This document shows positions 10,310-19,348 of a DNA stretch of 27,644 bases, one piece after another. Position numbers and translations under genes: made by a program. The DNA is taken from assembly GCA_016718205.1 (NCBI GenBank), contig JADKEB010000022.1, forward strand, positions 1 through 27,644, read 5' to 3'. Position 1 is the stretch's first letter; the number at the start of each line of letters is the position of its first letter. The stretch comes from Saprospiraceae bacterium (GTDB taxonomy: Bacteria; Bacteroidota; Bacteroidia; Chitinophagales; Saprospiraceae). The notes under the pieces are model-generated. The model was not told the DNA's origin. It did no database searches and saw nothing but the letters and a program-made list of their open reading frames with translations.

Positions 10310-11465
10310 TTAATTTGCAACTAACAGTTTTTTATGAAATATTTTATCATTAATAACTATCTTTAGGATGTACATTTTATCTATTAAATAATCTCCGGAT
10401 AATACCAAGGTATGTGAACCTTTTTGACTGTACTCCCTTAAATATTTGATGTATTAATCTACCACTTAAGTCATACATATCAATGTTTAAATGCGAGTCA
10501 CTTTTTAATTCATATGGTATGTTCGTATTGATAATAAAAGGATTTGGAAAACTGCCAAATTCAATATTAGAATCTAGTGCTATTACTTCATTGGGTTTGG
10601 ACCTAGATGTTAATATATGGTCCTTATTTGTAACCATAGCATGCCATATATGATTAATTTCGACTTCTGTACATAAATGCGAATTACAACCAGCGATTCC
10701 ATCACTAATAAATAAACAAACAGTATAACTGCCTGTATGTGAATAAGTATGGATTGGATTTTCAGACGTAGATGAATGTCCATCACCAAAACTCCACAAA
10801 TATTGAGTGTGATCAGTAGTAAAAGAAGATGTATTAAAAAATCGCATTTGATTGCTTTTCGAATTATAATGTGATGTAAATAAAGCAATACATTCCTGGC
10901 CAGTGGCATGAATCGTTACAGTATGACAATAAGTGCTGTTACATCCGTGATTGTTATGCACAGTCAGGCATACCTCATATGTTCCTGCATGAGCGTATGT
11001 GTGATGTGGATAATGGTTGGTGGAGCTATGTCCATCGCCAAAATCCCAAAGCCAGGAAGTAATCGGAGTAGAACTAATTGTTGAATCCGCAAAATTTACA
11101 GTAAAAGTTGTATCCGATTGCTGAAATCCAAACAAAGCATGACACTCAGGTTGTATTGTTGAAACGGTAACAGGATGGCAATAAGTGCTGCTACAACCAT
11201 GGTTATTATGCACAGTCAGGCATACTTCATAGGTTCCTGCATGAGCGTAAGTGTGATGTGGATTATGGCTGGTAGAGCTGTGTCCATCACCAAAATCCCA
11301 GAGCCATGAAGTAATTGTAGTTGAGCTAATGGTGGAATCAGCAAAATTTACAGTTAAAGTTGTTTCCGAATGTTGAAATCCAAACAAAGCATGACACCCG
11401 CTTTGAGCCTGACACAATTTGGGGATTAATATTAGTGCTAAATTTAAGTAAATTATTTTGTACAT
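10310..11465 (-). CDS. His/Cys-rich PKD-repeat secreted protein with T9SS sorting domain, one frameshift
   Basis: About 384 residues after correction. A signal peptide (about 1-20) precedes three PKD domains at about residues 24-107, 108-191 and 192-270, each with WDFGDGHSS or WSFGDGHSS. The first two are near copies and unusually rich in His (about ten each: for example NPHHTYAHAG, VHNNHGC, TYCH) and Cys. A T9SS type-A sorting domain closes the protein. The T5 run at 10421-10425 (one base too long) throws the frame off after VQSK. In the restored frame the tail reads GSHTLVLSGDYLIDKMYILK and ends in HKKLLVAN, a classic sorting-domain end with stop at 10310. Without correction the gene stops at 10377. 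It sits just upstream of cusA. A metal-binding role is inferred from composition and context only. Confidence 0.75.
10893..11396 (-). repeat. Tandem 252-bp direct repeat encoding two near-identical PKD domains
   Basis: Unit 1 is 11396-11145 and unit 2 is 11144-10893. Each encodes 84 residues beginning CHALFGFQ and containing SWLWDFGDGHSST, PHHTYAHAGTYEVCLTVHNN and TYCH. By eye the two DNA copies are close to 90% identical, which points to a fairly recent in-frame duplication. A third, much more diverged unit follows (about 10892-10660). Confidence 0.85.
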
Positions 11466-11490
11466 ATTTTACGTATTATTATTAATGTAG

Positions 11491-11537
11491 AAAAAACTGA
11501 GATCAGCATGATTATCTGAATATTGCCAATCTCAGTT
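11491..11537 (-). terminator. Rho-independent-type terminator after the HMBD lipoprotein gene
   Basis: Read on the minus strand, a perfect 9-base stem (AACTGAGAT at 11537-11529 and ATCTCAGTT at 11503-11495), with possible further CAG/CTG pairing in its 25-base loop, runs directly into a run of T (11496-11491). It lies about 130 bases after the stop of the small lipoprotein gene and 26 bases before the ATG of the PKD gene, so it would separate the two transcripts. Confidence 0.6.
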
Positions 11538-11664
11538 GAATAGTCAATTTAACTCAAAATTTATTTATTGAATAATTCCCTAATCTATTTACAAATTTTG
11601 AGTAGAATGAAAGCATTATTTTTCTCGAAGAAAATTATGGCCACCAAAATGAATATTTCTAAAA

Positions 11665-11934
11665 TTAATGCTCATGTCCTTCATGATCATCTTTTTCTTT
11701 TAGGTCCATATCACATTTAGGGCATTTTCCTGGTTTGTCATATGTCTTTTCTCCTTCACATTTCATAGGGCACTGATACAAAACGGCGACAGGTTGAGAA
11801 GCATTGGTTGTGTCGACAGTCGTTTGCTCAATGGTAACTGGATCAGCTTGCTGAGTACTGTTTTTATTGTCACAAGAAGGTACAACAACTAGGACAATAA
11901 GCGTAAATAAAAGCGAAATAATTTGTTTTTGCAT
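11665..11934 (-). CDS. Small heavy-metal-binding-domain lipoprotein
   Basis: 89 residues. A lipoprotein signal has its lipobox Cys at residue 21 (VVVPSC). A Ser/Thr/Gln-rich linker follows, then a single heavy-metal-binding domain at about 53-80 (YQCPMKCEGEKTYDKPGKCPKCDMDL), and a His-rich tail (DDHEGHEH). The extra Cys of CPMKCEGEK is shared with the first such domain of the P-type ATPase at 3137-659. It is probably anchored in a membrane and binds copper or silver in the periplasm; this is inferred from the domain. It is the last gene before a terminator-like stem. Confidence 0.85.
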   Translation of the reverse strand: MQKQIISLLFTLIVLVVVPSCDNKNSTQQADPVTIEQTTVDTTNASQPVAVLYQCPMKCEGEKTYDKPGKCPKCDMDLKEKDDHEGHEH

Positions 11935-12012
11935 GATGAATTTGTTTAGATATGATAAAAAATATTTAAATATAAATTTATTCTGTGAAATTAATTCGAA
12001 GATTCTAAAATC

Positions 12013-12684
12013 TTATAAATCGCTGAATTTTTTCTGTGCTTTAAAATATGAAAAGGTGCCTATAGCTGTATTTAAAGATTGAGTAATTTTTACATTTTCA
12101 AATCCAACGGATGCGATATATTCAGGCATTTTTCCATTTACATTATCATTTGTGGTTTTAAATCCATCCAGCATTTGAACAATTCCAAAGGCAAGCCTCA
12201 TGATTTTGTTCTCAGCTTTTCCCCAGTCTGCTATGATTAATTCACCGCCTGGTTTTAAAATCCTGTAAATTTCTTTTAAAGAATTGGCTTTTGAGTCTGC
12301 ATCTAATTGATGAAAAACCAAACAACTGTATATTTTGTCAAAATGATGGTCCGGATAAGGAAACATATTGCCGTCATATAAATCCAAGGGGACTGAATGT
12401 TTGTTTTTATCCAGCTTATAGTTAGCGATATCTTTAACTTTTGGATCAATATCTAATCCTGTTAGTTTTATGCTTTGATTCTGATTCTTAACCATAATTA
12501 AATTTTGACCCGTACCAAAACCAAACTCCAGAATTGATTCATCATCTTGTGGATTTATTTCTTCGATCAAGATCCGTCTGAATTTCTTCTCTGGCATTGT
12601 CAATTTTATGGCCAGATCATAATAAGCAGTGAGAAAATCATACCCCAATGCAGGAATATAAGAAGTTGTTTTGTTTTGGTCCAT
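12013..12684 (-). CDS. Class I SAM-dependent methyltransferase
   Basis: 223 residues, intact. The Rossmann-fold motif I is ILEFGFGTGQN (about 51-61), the acidic end of strand 2 is GLDID (76-80), and the later block is LKPGGELIIADWG, as in the UbiE/COQ5-like Methyltransf_11 group. The substrate cannot be read from sequence. It starts 11 bases after the stop of the galactose-oxidase-like gene, so they probably share a transcript, and the gene downstream is the metal-binding lipoprotein. Similar methyltransferases occur in metal and metalloid detoxification loci, but nothing here identifies it as an ArsM type: I see no conserved Cys trio. Confidence 0.85.
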   Translation of the reverse strand: MDQNKTTSYIPALGYDFLTAYYDLAIKLTMPEKKFRRILIEEINPQDDESILEFGFGTGQNLIMVKNQNQSIKLTGLDIDPKVKDIANYKLDKNKHSVPLDLYDGNMFPYPDHHFDKIYSCLVFHQLDADSKANSLKEIYRILKPGGELIIADWGKAENKIMRLAFGIVQMLDGFKTTNDNVNGKMPEYIASVGFENVKITQSLNTAIGTFSYFKAQKKFSDL

Positions 12685-12695
12685 TTTGTGATTAT

Positions 12696-14634
12696 TTAAA
12701 TTTTACTGATTTTTTGAATTATGGCTTCATTGTTATCATACATGACTTCAATATAATAAATTCCGGATGGATATCCACCAAGATTTACAGATTCAATATT
12801 TTTACCTCTTTTTGCCACTACAATTCGCCCATTTGAATCCCTGATTGTGACCCCTAAGATAGTTTTTCCTGATTTGAAATAAACAATATCTTTACAAGGA
12901 TTAGGATATATCACCACATCTTCTTTTTCATATTCCGTTATATTTGATGTCATTCCTTGCTGGTTGTTGACTACAATTATTTCAGCTATTGATGGTATAT
13001 CATCCACCATGGCAAACAACATGTAAAAACCATCAAATAATATGAGAGAATCCGAAGGTAATAAAGCAGTGACTTTTCCATTAGTTTGTTCATATTCCAA
13101 CTCTATAAACCGATTACTGCTGCTATTCATAAATGAGTATTAACCGCATTTGCCATTAATAGCAGACCTGTTATAGAATCTGTCTTTGACACGGAAAATG
13201 AAAGTTCTTCTCCTTTTGAAAAAATCTTTTATTTAGATTGTTTATTTCAGGTCTTACTCCCCTAAAAAGATAAGGTGGTTTAAAAGCTTCAATGATACTT
13301 TGGGTGGGCTCATTGCCGGGTTGACCTTCACCACCCACTGCTATTACCCTGCCATCAGGTACTAATGTTAAAATGGCATGATATTCTCTAAAATAATTCA
13401 AATCAGCTAGATTTCTCCATGTATCGGTTTCGGGATGATATAAATCAGATCGTTTCATGTAACCCCATTGGTTTACTGGGCTTGTATCATTTTGTTCTTC
13501 TTTCTGACCTCCTGCTATCAATATTTTTTTATCCGGCAATAATATGGCCTTGGCTCTTGATCTGATAGGATTAATACTACTTTTTAACTCCCATTTATTT
13601 GCAGCAACATCATATTTTTCCACAAATGTACCTGGAATGTTGTTAAACGGTTTATATCCAAAAGCAAAGACATCCCCGTCTGGCATTAATACCAATTCAT
13701 GATCACTATGATCTCCATTGCTCATACGATTGCTTTGGACAAAATCAGCCGCCAATTCCCATTGATTAGTGGTTGGATCAAACAATTGTGGCGGACGGTG
13801 CGTCATTAATGTTTTGCCATTCAGTAATGGCACAATAGGAGAGACTTCATTACCGATAGCTATTTGACCTGTTGGTTTCGAAATACCACTTTTTGGGTCA
13901 TATATTTCAGATGTTTTTACCCTTGCTGGATTGTTGAGCCCACCACCACCCAGGATAATTACTTGACCATTTGATAGGGGTGATACGCTTGGATACCATC
14001 TGAAATCAAGCATATTTTGGTGGGTTTTCCATTTATTAGTTCGAATATCAAATTTTTTAACCTTTTTTGTTCCCGGGCCATATATTTCTCTCAATGTACC
14101 ACCAAAAAACCATACCGTACTATCCGCAAGAAGTATAGGACCCACACAACCTTGAACACTGTCACTACCCATAACACTTAGTGTATCATTAGTCTTGGGG
14201 TCAAAATAAAATGGATCTTTGGTATCATGGCAATAGTATATTTTGCCATTCGGCATCAGTACTCCTAAGTCAGTTCCGCCTAGTGGCTCCGGCGATTTTA
14301 TGATCACATCCCATTTTCCCTTTTCTGTTTCACGATCAAGTATAAAATTTATATCCTGATTGGTTTCATTAATAATAATATTGGATTCTTTGTAATTATA
14401 ATTAGTTTTGGCCACTCCGATTTTATAAGCTCCTTCAGAGACATTTGAAAAATAGAACATGCCAAAATCATCGCTGCGTTCTTCTACAAAATACGTTGTA
14501 TCGCTATTAAAGAGTGTCACTCTGGCATCACCAATTGACTGTGATGATACAGTGATTTTGCCAGAAATTGTATATTGAGCGACCAACATTTTACTCGAAA
14601 TAATTAGACATAATGGTAAATATTTTAGGAGCAT
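12696..14634 (-). CDS. Galactose/glyoxal-oxidase-like copper-radical protein with T9SS tail, two frameshifts
   Basis: About 646 residues after correction. Order: signal peptide (1-19); a carboxypeptidase-regulatory-like beta domain (about 22-100); a seven-bladed Kelch region (about 110-450); a C-terminal DUF1929-type beta domain (PPYLFRGVRPEI..); and a T9SS type-A sorting domain (VVIYPNPCKDIVYF.. to IIQKISKI). Positions matching the Cys-Tyr copper-radical site seem kept: Cys163 (QGCVGP), Tyr214 (FRWYPSV), Tyr418-His419 (REYHAIL), and a late His in NTHFMNSSSNRF. One base is missing near 13212 (restoring QKGEELSFSVSKTDS) and one near 13131-13133 (restoring THFMNSS). Uncorrected, it splits into 14634-13171 and 13130-12696. 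The likely role is an extracellular or surface Cu-dependent alcohol or aldehyde oxidase producing H2O2; this is inferred. Confidence 0.8.
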
Positions 14635-14735
14635 TTTACTTATTTATTTGTTTAAATAATTCAATCAGCGACAACACTTTTTTATAAATGCTATTTTCAA
14701 TATTCGCTTTAAAAAATGCATTACCTTATTCATTT

Positions 14736-15539
14736 TTACATATTGAAAAATGTATATTCAAAGTTCAGGTAAATACCATTGGGTGCTGTTCTAAGCATAT
14801 TACTGTACAATTCTCCTCTGTAACCTACATCTATCCTTGCCTGGCTATTAAAAATAAATTGTATAGATGGGACGACATCAATATACGTTTTTCCGTTTTC
14901 ATTAAGTGTTTGGCCCACAAATTCAAGCATCAGGTTGATATTGGTCTGTTTAAGATTAGTGTATTTTTTGGGATACATCAGCTTTCCAACGGAAAGGGTG
15001 TAATTAGTTGCCGTATTACTTTGTGTATTTGGAAATTCATAATCCGGCTTATTGTCCAATGCTTTTTCAAAACTTACAGAAGAGCTGATGGCAACTTTTT
15101 TTATGAGCTGAGTTATCACCAGTCCGGTTTCGTATCCACTATTGTGGCCCATGATTTCTATTTGTTCCTGATGTATATCTGCTCTGTTAAAACTATATCT
15201 GGCAAAAGCGGCCATCCTGAAATGGCTGTGAAGGTCATCTGAAGAATAAAACCTGTACTTACTAAAGATATTGGCTCCTTCAGCATAGAGACTGTTGCTC
15301 CTGTCACTTAAAAACACCGAAGTCCTGACCATCAGATTTTTTGTAATACCATAAGTGACTTCGGGCATGAGATGATAGTTGTACCCATCCTCATATACTT
15401 CCTTAAATAAAGAATTGCTCAGCCTGACACTCAGAGAGCCCGTGGGAACATTACTGGCCGGATCTGTAACCACAAAAAGTTCCTGCCCCAATAAACTATT
15501 TACAATAATCGTAAGTAAGACTATTAAAATTTGCCTCAT
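14736..15539 (-). CDS. Predicted outer-membrane beta-barrel protein
   Basis: About 267 residues. I choose ATG 15539, two bases after the stop of the HMA gene; a TTG further upstream in frame is less likely. A signal peptide (about 1-19, ending LLGQ) is followed by alternating hydrophobic strands with aromatic girdles (YGITKNLMVRTSVFL, FRMAAFARYSF, INLMLEFVGQTL, YLNFEYTFF) and a C-terminal aromatic residue near the end, all typical of an outer-membrane barrel. I do not recognise the exact family. In Bacteroidota metal loci such a barrel commonly follows an exported HMA protein. A transport or sensing role is possible but unproven. Confidence 0.75.
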   Translation of the reverse strand: MRQILIVLLTIIVNSLLGQELFVVTDPASNVPTGSLSVRLSNSLFKEVYEDGYNYHLMPEVTYGITKNLMVRTSVFLSDRSNSLYAEGANIFSKYRFYSSDDLHSHFRMAAFARYSFNRADIHQEQIEIMGHNSGYETGLVITQLIKKVAISSSVSFEKALDNKPDYEFPNTQSNTATNYTLSVGKLMYPKKYTNLKQTNINLMLEFVGQTLNENGKTYIDVVPSIQFIFNSQARIDVGYRGELYSNMLRTAPNGIYLNFEYTFFNM

Positions 15540-15541
15540 AA

Positions 15542-16066
15542 TCAATTGATTTTTACATGATAGTCATCTTCATTTCCATCCAGGTAAGAAGGAATTTTCG
15601 AAAGTGATTTGGTCAATTTTTTATATTCCTTTTGCGTCACGTAACCTTTATCCATGATTTTGGCCTTTGTTTCACCATGTAATACTTTTGACTTTGAATC
15701 GATAATGACCAAAGCGATGCCTTCTTTTTCTACTTTTATATTTTCAGAGATATCAGTATTGTCAAAGTTCATGGTAACAATCATCGAACCAACAAAAAAG
15801 CCTGCCTTTTCTACTTTTTCTTTTAAAACCCTGGGACTTATCATGGCTTCTTTTTTGAGATGTACTACAAAAGTGTTTGTGTTCAGATCTATGACCACAC
15901 TATCTACTTCAGTCAATGATTTGAGCTGTTTATTGATGGCATTTGAACACATGGAGCAGGTAAGGCCTGTGGCCACAATTTCTGCTTTTGATATTTGTGC
16001 ATTGACATTATACAATGCCGTTATAAATGTAACTGCAATTAATAAAATTTTTAAATTCATTTGCAT
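15542..16066 (-). CDS. Exported heavy-metal-associated (HMA) domain protein
   Basis: 174 residues. A signal peptide (about 1-23, ending NVNA) precedes an HMA ferredoxin-like domain with the metal site GLTCSMCS (Cys37 and Cys40), residues about 27-96. The C-terminal part (about 100-174) ends in YLDGNEDDYHVKIN and has no clear match. The ATG at 16066 overlaps the TAA of the TlpA-like gene (TAATG), and its own TGA lies two bases before the next ATG, so the three genes are translationally coupled. An internal ATG at 16060 is a possible start. It probably binds Cu(I) in the periplasm. Confidence 0.88.
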   Translation of the reverse strand: MQMNLKILLIAVTFITALYNVNAQISKAEIVATGLTCSMCSNAINKQLKSLTEVDSVVIDLNTNTFVVHLKKEAMISPRVLKEKVEKAGFFVGSMIVTMNFDNTDISENIKVEKEGIALVIIDSKSKVLHGETKAKIMDKGYVTQKEYKKLTKSLSKIPSYLDGNEDDYHVKIN

Positions 16067-16544
16067 TATTTTTTATTGTGATTTAATTGTTGTTTGATTT
16101 CCTGTTCGGTTGGATTGATAGCTATTAGTTTGCCGTTCGGATCAAATAGAAAAGAAGCTGGCAATGCCTCTACACCAAATTGTATGGCAGACTTCGCTTC
16201 AAATCCATGCGGATCTGTTAATTGTGTATATTCAATATTATCTTTAGTTATAGCTTTGAGCCATTTAGATCGGTCTGTATCTACTGATATACCTACTATT
16301 TCTAGTTTGGCTGGCGCATATTCGCGGTGCAAATCGACAAGTTTTTTGTTTGCTTTTCGACAGGAGCACACCAGGATGCCCAAAAATCTACAAGTAGAAT
16401 TTTACCTGTATAATCTAAAAGCCTAACTTCATTTTTTAAATAGCTTGGAAGATAAATATTAGGCAAGGGATCTCCTATTTTTAATTGTGCGTCAATAGAA
16501 GTATTTGAAATTAGGCAAATAAAAAGTAAAATTATATTTTTCAT
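16066..16544 (-). CDS. TlpA/ResA-like periplasmic thioredoxin, one frameshift
   Basis: About 159 residues after correction. A signal peptide (about 1-19) is followed by a redoxin fold: IGDPLPNIYLPS, KILLVDFWASWCAP, EIVGISVDTD and LPASFLFDPNGKLIA. The active site should read WCAPC (Cys59, Cys62). One T is missing at about 16360-16364, exactly within this motif, so the uncorrected frames end as CAPVEKQ and restart as SCRKANKK. The two pieces are 16544-16302 and 16383-16066. The expected role is reducing disulfides in exported proteins, such as the CxxC of the HMA protein encoded immediately downstream. Because the lesion is in the catalytic site, it matters whether it is real. Confidence 0.83.
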
Positions 16545-16576
16545 TTTATATATCGTTTTTGATGTACCGTTTAGTT

Positions 16577-16622
16577 TAATAATAGCTGCCTGAAAAAATA
16601 TTTTAACAGACAGCTATTATTA
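16577..16622 (-). terminator. Strong stem-loop directly after the small lipoprotein gene
   Basis: Two 16-base arms (16577-16592 and 16607-16622) are complementary except for one position, which can pair as G-U on the minus-strand RNA. The loop is 14 bases of A and T. The structure begins two bases after the stop codon at 16624 and lies about 30 bases before the start of the TlpA-like gene. There is no long T-run after it, so termination is likely but not certain; it may also protect the 3' end of the message. Confidence 0.65.
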
Positions 16623-16623
16623 C

Positions 16624-16992
16624 TTACTTAGCGAATTCTATTTCTAAATCCTTACCATCCAGGACGAATTCAATTCTCAATTCTTTATCTGCAATATGGT
16701 GAATAGTCCAGGCATTTCCTGCCAAAGTCAATTTGTCATCAGTATTGGACCATACACCTGATTTAGCTTGACTAAATGGAGTGATATTTGTTGTGATTTC
16801 GTATTGCTTATTGCTTTGTAAATGCAAAAACATCGTAGTTGTAGCAGGAGAAGCGACACCATCAATTTTAACTGATGTGGAATTCCACTCAGCTGTTAAA
16901 TTTTCTGTAACTGTAGCTTCATCTTTTTTACATGAAGTAAAGCTCAAAGTTGCCACTAAAAGAAGCGAGAATAAAGATTTTAAATGAATCAT
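16624..16992 (-). CDS. Small lipocalin-like lipoprotein
   Basis: 122 residues. A lipoprotein signal has its lipobox Cys at residue 21 (SFTSC). The rest is a small beta-rich domain: EWNSTSVKIDG, SNKQYEITTN, GVWSNTDDKLTLAG and ELRIEFVLDGKDLEIEF. This order (W..s..vdG, then GtWs..gdkLtl) resembles the lipocalin-like or DUF5004-type lipoproteins that are frequent in Bacteroidota. The function is unknown. It follows the multicopper oxidase gene by 35 bases and is the last gene before the stem-loop. Confidence 0.75.
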   Translation of the reverse strand: MIHLKSLFSLLLVATLSFTSCKKDEATVTENLTAEWNSTSVKIDGVASPATTTMFLHLQSNKQYEITTNITPFSQAKSGVWSNTDDKLTLAGNAWTIHHIADKELRIEFVLDGKDLEIEFAK

Positions 16993-17027
16993 TTTAAATA
17001 AATTTAGAAAAATTAAAAAATATTAAG

Positions 17028-18473
17028 TTATTGAATTTCAAAATTTAGCATCATACCTGCATCTTCGTGTTCCAGATTGTGACAATGGAAAACAAATTTG
17101 CCATTATTTTCAGGAAATCGTATGATGATTTTTACTTTTTCACCAGGAAATGCCAGCACTGTATCTTTCCACCCCTTCTCCCATGCTTGAACCGACCCTC
17201 TTCCTCCTATCCTGCTCAAAACCTGAAACTGAAGTCCATGCAAATGCATAGGGTGAATTTCTGTACCTGTAGTATTGTCAAACTCCCAGATTTCAACACT
17301 ACCGCTTTTGACTACTTCGTCTCTTCGGTTGGCATCAAATGTTTTACCATCTATCGGGTGCATGACGCCTTCCATACCACCATGGACCATCATATGTCCA
17401 ATGTTAAACTTCCGGGAAGCAACAGAAGAAGATTCAGATATTTTTTCTACTGCCATTAATGTGGACGGAACAATAAAATTGTCTGTGGCATCTTTAATGA
17501 TCTTAAATTTCATAACCTTAAAGCTTTGATTGCCTTGGGAAGATGATCCGCTAAACGATGCACTCTCCATAAATAATTCAGTACTTACAGGCATACTACC
17601 AAAATTAATAAGTACATCAGCTCTTTCACCCGGAGCAAGTAAGATATTTGATACATCCACAGGAGCATCCAATAATCCACCATCACTACCGATAAGTTTA
17701 AATTTAATGCCGTCAGACAAAGCAAAATTGTAAATTCTTGCATTGGAACCATTCAATATTCGAAATCTGTACGTACGTCTTTCTACATCCATCATGGCAC
17801 CAGGTGTCCCATTAACTAAGATCGATTCACCAAAAAAACCTATAGTTTGATCTTCAGCATCCGGATTATATTCCAGTCCGCCTGTGAGTCTCTTGTCCTG
17901 TATGACTAAAGGAACATCAAAATTTCCAGCAGGTAATTTTAAGGCTTGTTCTTCAGGAGAAGTGACTATAAAAAACCCGGCCAAACCTCTGTAAGCCTGG
18001 CTTGCAGTAGCCATATCAGGATGAGGGTGGTACCAATAGGTCCCTGGTCTGTTTGTAACACGAAAATTATAGGTGTATGAATTCCCTGCTTGCGTCAAGT
18101 CGGTAGGGTATCCGTCTTGTGAAGAAGGCGCTTCTAATCCATGCCAATGTATATTCGTCGGTTCTGAAAGCTCATTTTTAAACAGGAGATTCATGACATC
18201 ACCTTGATTTAGCTTAAGCGTGGGTCCTAATATTCCACCATTCCCATATGAAAGGGTTTTCAATGATTGACCACCAATTGTGGCAGTATTTGTTTTTGCA
18301 GCAAAAGATGCATTCTTTGCATCCATAACCATTGGTATAGCAATTGGGGTAGAGAAGGACTTTTCAACAACTGCTCTTGCTGTCGTTTGATTGCCATGGT
18401 CCATTTTATGACAACTTATTAGTGTAAAAGCTGCCATCAAGGTGATCATACCTCCGATTTTTATTTTATTCAT
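17028..18473 (-). CDS. Multicopper oxidase, lipoprotein (CueO/CotA-like)
   Basis: 481 residues, intact. A lipoprotein signal has its Cys at residue 21 (TLISC) followed by a Met/His-containing HKMDHG. All four copper-binding motifs are visible: HWHG (109-112), WYHPHPD (147-153), HPMHLH (407-412) and HCHNLEHEDAGMM (463-475), giving the T1 centre and the T2/T3 cluster. Length and motif spacing fit a three-domain laccase-type oxidase. It probably oxidises Cu(I) to Cu(II) at the outside face of a membrane with O2. It follows the DUF2911 gene by 6 bases. It differs from the second oxidase at 20564-22291 by being lipid-anchored rather than carrying a T9SS tail. Confidence 0.95.
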   Translation of the reverse strand: MNKIKIGGMITLMAAFTLISCHKMDHGNQTTARAVVEKSFSTPIAIPMVMDAKNASFAAKTNTATIGGQSLKTLSYGNGGILGPTLKLNQGDVMNLLFKNELSEPTNIHWHGLEAPSSQDGYPTDLTQAGNSYTYNFRVTNRPGTYWYHPHPDMATASQAYRGLAGFFIVTSPEEQALKLPAGNFDVPLVIQDKRLTGGLEYNPDAEDQTIGFFGESILVNGTPGAMMDVERRTYRFRILNGSNARIYNFALSDGIKFKLIGSDGGLLDAPVDVSNILLAPGERADVLINFGSMPVSTELFMESASFSGSSSQGNQSFKVMKFKIIKDATDNFIVPSTLMAVEKISESSSVASRKFNIGHMMVHGGMEGVMHPIDGKTFDANRRDEVVKSGSVEIWEFDNTTGTEIHPMHLHGLQFQVLSRIGGRGSVQAWEKGWKDTVLAFPGEKVKIIIRFPENNGKFVFHCHNLEHEDAGMMLNFEIQ

Positions 18474-18479
18474 GATATT

Positions 18480-19338
18480 TTATTTACTCTTTTTAATTTT
18501 CAAATCTTTTATCTTTTCTTCAAGATTTTTAACATCATCTGTCATATCCTTTTTTCGCGCCAGTTCCAAAGCTTTTTGTGCAGACTCAATAGCTTCTGAA
18601 TATCTTTTCAGTCTTTCCAGAATGTTTACTGTCAATACTGAGTAATTAATATTATCTACGCTAAGGGTTTCTGATGTAATTGACCATTCCAGCGCCTGAT
18701 TCAAATCTTTTTTATTGAAAAAGTAATATTGTGCTCCCTTATTCAGCAAACCTGCATTCTCCACTTTTTTTACGATTAAATTTTCCTGTATCTGAGCCAT
18801 AATTCTATCATCTGCAGTACTAATGATCGGTACCTTAATAGATGTATTCTCCCATTTCATTTCGAGTGACGCCGAATAGTCGGGTTTAAAATCTGTCAGC
18901 TCAATAGTGAAGGACTCATTCGTTGTCGGACTGTTTGTTGGTTTTACTTTTACACGAAGTACATCTTTTTTTTTCATCATATCCAAAGTCACCATGTAGA
19001 GTTGCATCTTGATTTAGGATGATAATCCACTCTTCCTTGCCCGGGATGGAGTAAAGCCCATACTGACCTTTTTTCACAGGCTTGCCACCAAAAACAACAT
19101 CTTCACTGAATTTTATCCTGGTACTTTCTCCTGCTCCGGTTCTCCAGAGTACATCATATGGTACCAATGCTCCAAAGATCTTTCTGCCCCGCATTTGTGG
19201 TCGGGAATAACTCAATTCTATTTGAGTAAATCCCACTTGATGTGTCCAGGCGGCATCAGGGCTCGCAGGGGGTAAATCAATCTGAGCAACGAGAAATGCG
19301 GGTAGGAGTAATGTTATAAAATAAACTATTGCTTGCAT
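18480..19338 (-). CDS. DUF2911 family exported protein, one frameshift
   Basis: About 285 residues after correction. I choose ATG 19338 (MQAIVYF), which gives a signal peptide (about 1-18, LLLPAFLVAQ) and lies 10 bases after the previous gene's stop. The DUF2911 domain covers about 20-170: ASPDAAWTHQVGFTQIELSYSRP, MRGRKIFG, VPYDVLWRTGAGEST and KKGQYGLYSIPG. A short TPR-like helical tail ends the protein (YSEAIESAQKALELARKK). The A9 run at 18966-18974 is one base too long; eight would give DEKKDVLRVKV. Uncorrected, the frames are 19338-18916 and 19007-18480. The function is unknown. The family recurs near HMA proteins in Bacteroidota, as here. Confidence 0.85.
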
Positions 19339-19348
19339 TGATATATTA

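Noticed and set aside
10610..10909. Minus-strand frame of 99 codons inside the PKD gene
   Set aside because: Out of frame with clear PKD domains (WSFGDGHSS), low-complexity hydrophobic translation; a shadow.
14688..15242. Plus-strand frame of 184 codons opposite the outer-membrane protein gene
   Set aside because: Antisense of a gene with signal peptide and barrel strands, coupled to its upstream neighbour; the translation has no recognisable domain.
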